From Chloroflexota bacterium (GTDB lineage: Bacteria; Chloroflexota; Limnocylindria; QHBO01), in NCBI GenBank assembly GCA_023250255.1, contig JAHFBB010000022.1, forward strand, positions 1 to 8,887: DNA of 8,887 bases, in the 5' to 3' direction. The first letter of the stretch is position 1; every line of letters begins with the position of its first letter. The notes below the pieces were generated by a model. The model was not told the origin of the DNA. It saw only the letters and a list, made by a program, of their open reading frames with translations, and ran no database searches. The translations under genes and the position numbers were made by a program. Positions 6,314-8,887 of the stretch are shown piece after piece.

Positions 6314-6319
6314 AGGGTA
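6314..6319 (-). promoter_or_regulatory. -10 box of leaderless GNAT promoter
   Basis: On the minus strand TACCCT is followed by six bases (GCCCGG) and GTG 6307. It lies in the 29-base gap after the DinB-like stop. No convincing -35 is seen. This box is the main reason for moving the GNAT start inward from 6418. Confidence 0.55.
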
Positions 6320-6336
6320 CAGGCGACGCGGTGCAG

Positions 6337-6966
6337 TTATTCGCGACGGTCCTCGATCTCCCAGGCATGATCGAGCGCGTGCCACGTCGATCGGCGGAGG
6401 TAGTAGCGCGGCGACCACAGGCTGGTCGAGGAAGACGGGTCCGGGACGGCGATGCCGTCGACGCGGGCGGTGAGCGCACCCACCGCCCGCGTCCGCGTAT
6501 CGGCGAGGTCATGACCTGCCCGCGAGCCGATCTTGACGAGGTAGGCCTGCTCGGCCTCGAAGACGTGAGCGGCCATGGCAGCAACCTGGCGGCCACCGCC
6601 GCGAGGGCCGCTACGCAGCGTTCCGGCCGTGGCTATCGCTCGATCGAATGCTTCCCAGGCCGCCGTCAGCAGCGGCAGTTGGCGCGCTAGTTCGGATCGG
6701 TCGAACGGACGCTCGTCGCCGGCGAGTCGTGTGATCGGCACACCGAAATCGGTGCCGCTGCCGCCGGCCACGGTTTCGACCACTTCCAGGGTCGGGTCAG
6801 CTGGCGAAACATCGGTCGCAGCCCGGTACCGCGGTCCGTAGGCGAGCAGGTTCGCCAGGGCTTCGTCTGGATTCCGGCCGCTTCGGCTCCAGCCCGGCCA
6901 ATCGATCGCCACCGCGAAGGTGCGCCGCGCTCCCACCTCGAGGGCAACCGCCACGGACGGAGACAC
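6337..6966 (-). CDS. Uncharacterised two-part protein: HicB-like N-terminus plus DinB-like helical C-terminus
   Basis: A 209-residue protein of a family I recognise only as uncharacterised. Residues about 5-50 (RTFAVAIDWPGWSRSGRNPD at 15-34, then EALANLL) have the look of a HicB/UPF0150-type domain: two strands, a PGW turn and an EAL-N helix. Residues about 92-205 are mostly helical and resemble the DinB/YfiT-like four-helix bundle, with H134 (AAHVFEAEQ) and H196/H200 (WHALDHAWEIEDR), a spacing suited to metal binding as in DinB-like enzymes. The conserved-looking SGPRGGGRQV (119-128) sits at the start of a helix. The start is GTG 6966, six bases after a TAGGCT -10 box; the stop is TAA, the only TAA among the complete genes here. 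It is divergent from ribA. It could be a thiol-dependent transferase or a regulator; no partner toxin is adjacent, so a toxin-antitoxin role is unlikely. Domain calls are inference. Confidence 0.8.
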   Translation of the reverse strand: MSPSVAVALEVGARRTFAVAIDWPGWSRSGRNPDEALANLLAYGPRYRAATDVSPADPTLEVVETVAGGSGTDFGVPITRLAGDERPFDRSELARQLPLLTAAWEAFDRAIATAGTLRSGPRGGGRQVAAMAAHVFEAEQAYLVKIGSRAGHDLADTRTRAVGALTARVDGIAVPDPSSSTSLWSPRYYLRRSTWHALDHAWEIEDRRE

Positions 6967-6972
6967 CGGAGC

Positions 6973-6978
6973 AGCCTA
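6973..6978 (-). promoter_or_regulatory. Extended -10 box of leaderless DinB-like gene promoter
   Basis: On the minus strand TAGGCT is preceded by TGA (an extended -10, TGn) and followed by six bases (GCTCCG), then GTG 6966. No good -35 at the normal distance. The extended -10 could compensate for that. Confidence 0.6.
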
Positions 6979-6984
6979 TCAGCG

Positions 6985-6995
6985 TTGGCAGCCAA
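6985..6995. promoter_or_regulatory. Palindrome TTGGCAGCCAA in the divergent dinB-like/ribA region
   Basis: A perfect palindrome with 5-bp arms (TTGGC/GCCAA) around a single A. It lies 7 bases upstream of the DinB-like gene's -10 box, where a regulator would contact or exclude RNA polymerase. It is one of three palindromes in the 85-base gap. Confidence 0.35.
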
Positions 6996-7005
6996 TCGGC
7001 GTCGG

Positions 7006-7026
7006 GCGCTCTGTAGAACAGAGTGC
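7006..7026. promoter_or_regulatory. Inverted repeat over the ribA -35 region
   Basis: Arms CTCTGT (7009-7014) and ACAGAG (7018-7023) are perfectly complementary around AGA. Two further pairs (7006-7007 with 7025-7026) extend it past one mismatch, giving 8 of 9 pairs. It covers the likely ribA -35 (TAGAAC, 7014-7019), which makes it the best operator candidate in this gap. Confidence 0.45.
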
Positions 7027-7035
7027 GGATTCCGC
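7025..7035. promoter_or_regulatory. Palindrome GCGGATTCCGC in the ribA promoter spacer
   Basis: A perfect palindrome with 5-bp arms around one T, lying between the putative -35 and -10 of ribA and abutting the preceding inverted repeat. The pair may be a composite operator or two half-sites; chance is not excluded in GC-rich DNA. Confidence 0.3.
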
Positions 7036-7036
7036 G

Positions 7037-7042
7037 TACACT
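7037..7042 (+). promoter_or_regulatory. -10 box of ribA promoter
   Basis: TACACT lies nine bases before ATG 7052, so the mRNA would have only a 2-3 base leader, too short for an SD sequence or an FMN riboswitch. A weak -35 (TAGAAC, 7014-7019) sits at a 17-base spacing. Confidence 0.55.
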
Positions 7043-7051
7043 GGTTCGCTC

Positions 7052-7780
7052 ATGGCCATCCAGCGCACGTACGACATCCTCCGCGAGCGCGACCGCAACC
7101 ACGATTGCAGTCTCCATCCGCCCGGCCTGTGCCTGCGCATTGCGGCCAGTGCCGAATTGCCCACCCGCTTCGGCGACTTCTGGGTGGTCGCGTTCACCAT
7201 GGGGGACGAAGGGCTCGATCATGCAGCCTTCATCCACGGCGACGCGATCGACGGCGAGGCGATCCCGCTGCGCCTGCATTCGGAGTGCCTGACGGGCGAC
7301 GCGATTGGCTCGCTCCGCTGTGACTGCCGCGACCAGTTGCACGCCGCTCTGACCACCATCGGTCAGATGGATCACGGCGTCCTGCTGTACCTCCGGCAGG
7401 AGGGACGCGGCATTGGCCTGGCGAACAAGATCCGAGCCTATGAACTCCAGGATCAGGGCCTCGACACGGTTGACGCCAACGCGGCACTCGGCTTCCGGGA
7501 CGACGAGCGCGATTACTCGGTTGCCGCCGAGATGCTCCGTGCCCTGGGTGTGCGCTCGGTGAAGTTGATGACCAACAACCCGCGAAAGATCACCGGGCTC
7601 GAGCGCCACGGCATCACTGTTGCCGAGCGGATTCCCCTGGTCTCCACACCGACCGACCACAACCGCGACTACCTCGCCACCAAAGCGGCTCGCTCGGGTC
7701 ACCTGATGGAGCACGGAGGGACGGCCGATCCAGAACAGGAAGACTGGATTTCCGCCGAACAGGAGACCGATGTCGCCTGA
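7052..7780 (+). CDS. ribA: GTP cyclohydrolase II
   Basis: A 242-residue cytosolic enzyme that opens GTP to formate, pyrophosphate and a diaminopyrimidinone ribotide, the first step of riboflavin synthesis. Zinc ligands are C79, C90 and C92 in SECLTGDAIGSLRCDC (77-92), the C-x10-C-x-C pattern of the family. Then come the GTP-binding RQEGRGIGL (115-123), the KIRAY motif with the catalytic-type Tyr130, DERDYSVAAEML (151-162) with the conserved Arg153, and TNNPRKITGL (174-183). The usual GHLM end (216-219) is followed by an acidic tail of 23 residues. It is a stand-alone RibA without the fused DHBP synthase domain; other rib genes are not in the window. ATG 7052 is chosen because the family sequence begins just after it and a -10 box lies nine bases upstream; the longer frame to 6920 would overlap the divergent gene. 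The end overlaps the dioxygenase gene by 11 bases. Confidence 0.97.
   Translation: MAIQRTYDILRERDRNHDCSLHPPGLCLRIAASAELPTRFGDFWVVAFTMGDEGLDHAAFIHGDAIDGEAIPLRLHSECLTGDAIGSLRCDCRDQLHAALTTIGQMDHGVLLYLRQEGRGIGLANKIRAYELQDQGLDTVDANAALGFRDDERDYSVAAEMLRALGVRSVKLMTNNPRKITGLERHGITVAERIPLVSTPTDHNRDYLATKAARSGHLMEHGGTADPEQEDWISAEQETDVA
7761..7765 (+). promoter_or_regulatory. Ribosome binding site inside the ribA end
   Basis: AGGAG within the last codons of ribA lies 4 bases before ATG 7770 of the dioxygenase. It supports that start and an overlapping, coupled translation of the two genes. Confidence 0.55.
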
Positions 7781-8567
7781 GGCGGTCGAGACCGGGCGGC
7801 TGCCCGCCCTCTATCTCGGCCACGGCGCGCCACCGCTGCTGGAGGATCCAACCTGGATGGGCGAACTGGCAGCCTGGAGCGCGGACCTGCCCCGACCGAA
7901 GGCCATCCTGATCGTCAGCGCCCACTGGGAATCCGCGCCCGTGACGCTGGCCGCGACCCGTCCGGTCCCACTGGTCTATGACTTCTACGGGTTCCCCCTG
8001 CACTACTACCAACTCAAATACGACTCGCCCGGAGCCCCCGAGCTGGCCGACGCGGTCCGAGCGCTCATGCCCGACGACGAGCCGGTCGCCGATCGCCCGA
8101 AACGCGGCCTCGACCACGGGGCATGGGTTCCACTGATGGCCATGTATCCCGATGCCGATATCCCTGTCCTCCAGATGTCCATGCCCGATCTCGACCCGGC
8201 GCATCTGTTCGCCCTGGGTCAACGGCTGGCCCCATTGCGGGACGAGGGCGTCCTGATCATCGGATCGGGATTCATGACGCACGGCCTGCCGTTCATCCGC
8301 GAGTACTTCGCGGGCGCACCTGGCGCACCGGGTTGGTCTGTTGAATTCGATGAATGGGCACGGACCGCGCTGGACACCGGCGACCTCGACACCTTGTTCG
8401 ACTTCCGCCAGAAGGCGCCGGGCATGCCATATGCCCACCCGACCGTCGAGCACTTCGCGCCACTGTTCGTCACCCTCGGGGCGGCTTCAGTGGCAGACGC
8501 GCCGCCGGCCTACCCGATCGAGGGCTACTTCCTGGGCTTGTCGAAACGCTCGGTCGAGGTGGGTTAG
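7770..8567 (+). CDS. LigB-type extradiol ring-cleavage dioxygenase (DODA/YgiD-like)
   Basis: A 265-residue class III extradiol dioxygenase, a non-haem metal enzyme that opens a catechol-type ring next to its hydroxyls; DOPA is the substrate for the best-known relatives (YgiD, plant DODA). Motifs in order are YLGHGAPP (15-22, His18), VSAHWES (49-55, His52), RGLDHGAW (112-119, His116), GSGFMTHG (165-172, His171) and YAHPTVEHFAPL (221-232, His223 and His228). His18, His52 and His228 are the likely metal ligands by comparison with the family. The length matches the usual 260-270. The start ATG 7770 overlaps the end of ribA by 11 bases and has AGGAG four bases upstream, so the two genes form an operon. 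The physiological substrate is unknown, and the link to riboflavin synthesis is only positional. Confidence 0.93.
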   Translation: MSPEAVETGRLPALYLGHGAPPLLEDPTWMGELAAWSADLPRPKAILIVSAHWESAPVTLAATRPVPLVYDFYGFPLHYYQLKYDSPGAPELADAVRALMPDDEPVADRPKRGLDHGAWVPLMAMYPDADIPVLQMSMPDLDPAHLFALGQRLAPLRDEGVLIIGSGFMTHGLPFIREYFAGAPGAPGWSVEFDEWARTALDTGDLDTLFDFRQKAPGMPYAHPTVEHFAPLFVTLGAASVADAPPAYPIEGYFLGLSKRSVEVG

Positions 8568-8576
8568 GTCCAAGAT

Positions 8577-8607
8577 GCCGCCGTGGATGGAGAGCCATGT
8601 TGGCGGC
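8577..8607. repeat. Nested inverted repeat between the dioxygenase and the immunity-like gene
   Basis: An outer 6-bp pair, GCCGCC (8577-8582) and GGCGGC (8602-8607), encloses an inner ATGG (8587-8590)/CCAT (8595-8598) with an AGAG loop. It starts 10 bases after the dioxygenase stop. It could end the ribA-dioxygenase mRNA, although no T-run follows, or fold in the leader of the next gene. Confidence 0.35.
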
Positions 8608-8645
8608 CGAACGTGAAGTTGATCGTGGCGGAAAGGGAGCGGGTC

Positions 8646-8669
8646 ATGCCGGCAGATGATCCTCCCTAA
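8646..8669 (+). other. Possible seven-codon upstream ORF overlapping the immunity-like start
   Basis: ATG 8646 follows GGGAG (8635-8639) by six bases, an ideal SD spacing, and encodes MPADDPP before TAA at 8667-8669. It overlaps the start of the immunity-like gene at 8656, which itself lies 16 bases from that SD. Its translation could bring ribosomes to the downstream start. A second short ORF (8597-8659, 20 codons) ends with TGA inside ATGA at that same start. Both may be chance. Confidence 0.25.
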
Positions 8670-8887
8670 GGTCCGGGATCCTCGGTTCATCACAGTGCGT
8701 CGCGGCGGCAGCCTCCAGGACGATGATCACCAACAGCTCGCGATCTGGGCGGCCGATTGCGCGGAGCACGTGCTCCACCACTTCGAGCAAGTGCGGCCCG
8801 GGGACGACCGGCCACGACGGGCTATCGAACTTGGACGTGCCTGGGCACGGGGCGAGATCCCGTGGTGGGACGCCCGTGCGGCGGGCG
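8656..8887 (+). CDS. Putative immunity-protein-like gene (N-terminal 77 codons, cut by window edge)
   Basis: An open frame from ATG 8656 to the window edge with no stop. It begins MILPKVRDPRFITVRRGG, continues with a helical stretch (HQQLAIWAADCAEHVLHHFE, 30-49) and then DDRPRRAIELGRAWARGEI (54-72), ending in a region that would be another helix. I recognise this pattern as the N-terminus of the protein family annotated as putative immunity protein (Imm5-like), usually all-helical and about twice this length. The true function of the family is not established, and no polymorphic toxin is visible in the window. ATG 8656 is the only start: the frame has a stop at 8620-8622 and no other start codon before 8656. 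The SD is 16 bases away, so translation may be coupled to a short upstream ORF. Family confidence is moderate because the C-terminus is missing. Confidence 0.75.
   Translation, partial: MILPKVRDPRFITVRRGGSLQDDDHQQLAIWAADCAEHVLHHFEQVRPGDDRPRRAIELGRAWARGEIPWWDARAAG

Noticed and set aside
6308..6418. Longer N-terminus for the GNAT gene
   Set aside because: It would overlap the DinB-like coding end and read through the TACCCT -10 box. The GNAT fold begins just after GTG 6307.
6337..6966. HicAB toxin-antitoxin system
   Set aside because: Only a HicB-like N-terminal domain is seen. There is no small HicA-type gene next to it, and the rest of the protein is DinB-like.
6920..7051. Longer N-terminus for ribA
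   Set aside because: It would overlap the start of the divergent gene and read through the promoter and its palindromes. The extra residues match nothing in RibA.
6967..7051. FMN riboswitch upstream of ribA
   Set aside because: The gap is only 85 bases, the -10 box lies nine bases before the ATG, and none of the conserved RFN-element segments are visible.
6797..7714. Minus-strand frame of 305 codons opposite ribA
   Set aside because: ribA on the plus strand has every catalytic motif. The antisense frame crosses the promoter region and shows no domain.
7614..8453. Minus-strand frame of 279 codons opposite the dioxygenase
   Set aside because: It is a shadow of the dioxygenase, whose histidine motifs are intact on the plus strand.

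Overview
The window is GC-rich (roughly two-thirds G+C by eye) and densely coded, with ten complete protein genes and an eleventh running off the right edge. No gene-free stretch reaches 100 bases. I see no tRNA, rRNA, insertion sequence, CRISPR array or phage gene. The gene content is mostly metabolic. The source is probably a high-GC environmental bacterium. A Chloroflexota-type lineage (or an actinobacterium) fits best, because the promoters are leaderless with TANNNT -10 boxes and several families (the DUF2520-panC-panB operon, the WHALDH-type DinB-like protein, DUF6220) are ones I associate with such genomes. This placement is inference.

Layout from left to right. (1) 64-1365 (+): an uncharacterised protein with a PD-(D/E)XK nuclease-like core between helical regions. 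It converges with (2) 1369-2265 (-), a ureohydrolase of the agmatinase/arginase family whose first metal-binding motif reads GGDDS instead of GGDHS. Divergent from it is (3) a pair of small four-helix membrane proteins, DUF2269-like (2357-2851) and DUF6220-like (2864-3265), followed by a GC hairpin. (4) 3309-5762 (+) is a tight pantothenate operon of a Rossmann/DUF2520 protein, panC and panB. The DUF2520 protein sits where a ketopantoate reductase would be expected. The panB stop codon shares the tetramer CTAG with the stop of the convergent (5) GNAT acetyltransferase (5759-6307, -). Upstream of it on the same strand is (6) a HicB-like/DinB-like protein (6337-6966, -). Divergent from that is (7) ribA, GTP cyclohydrolase II (7052-7780, +), overlapping by 11 bases (8) a LigB-type extradiol dioxygenase (7770-8567, +). 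(9) From 8656 to the edge runs the N-terminal part of a putative immunity-protein-like gene, preceded by two very short ORFs and a nested inverted repeat.

The most coherent signal across the window is regulatory. Four separate transcription-unit heads (2265-, 3309+, 6307-, 6966-) each carry TANNNT, then exactly six bases, then a GTG start with no convincing Shine-Dalgarno sequence. This is the arrangement expected for leaderless mRNAs. ribA has a related arrangement with nine bases before ATG. Genes inside operons start differently, by short gaps, overlaps or SD sequences. The divergent intergenic regions hold palindromes that look like operators.

I did not find a clear new defence or mobile system. 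The best leads are the DUF2520 protein as ketopantoate reductase, the HicB-like/DinB-like two-part protein, the coiled-coil nuclease-like protein, and the truncated immunity-like gene at the edge.
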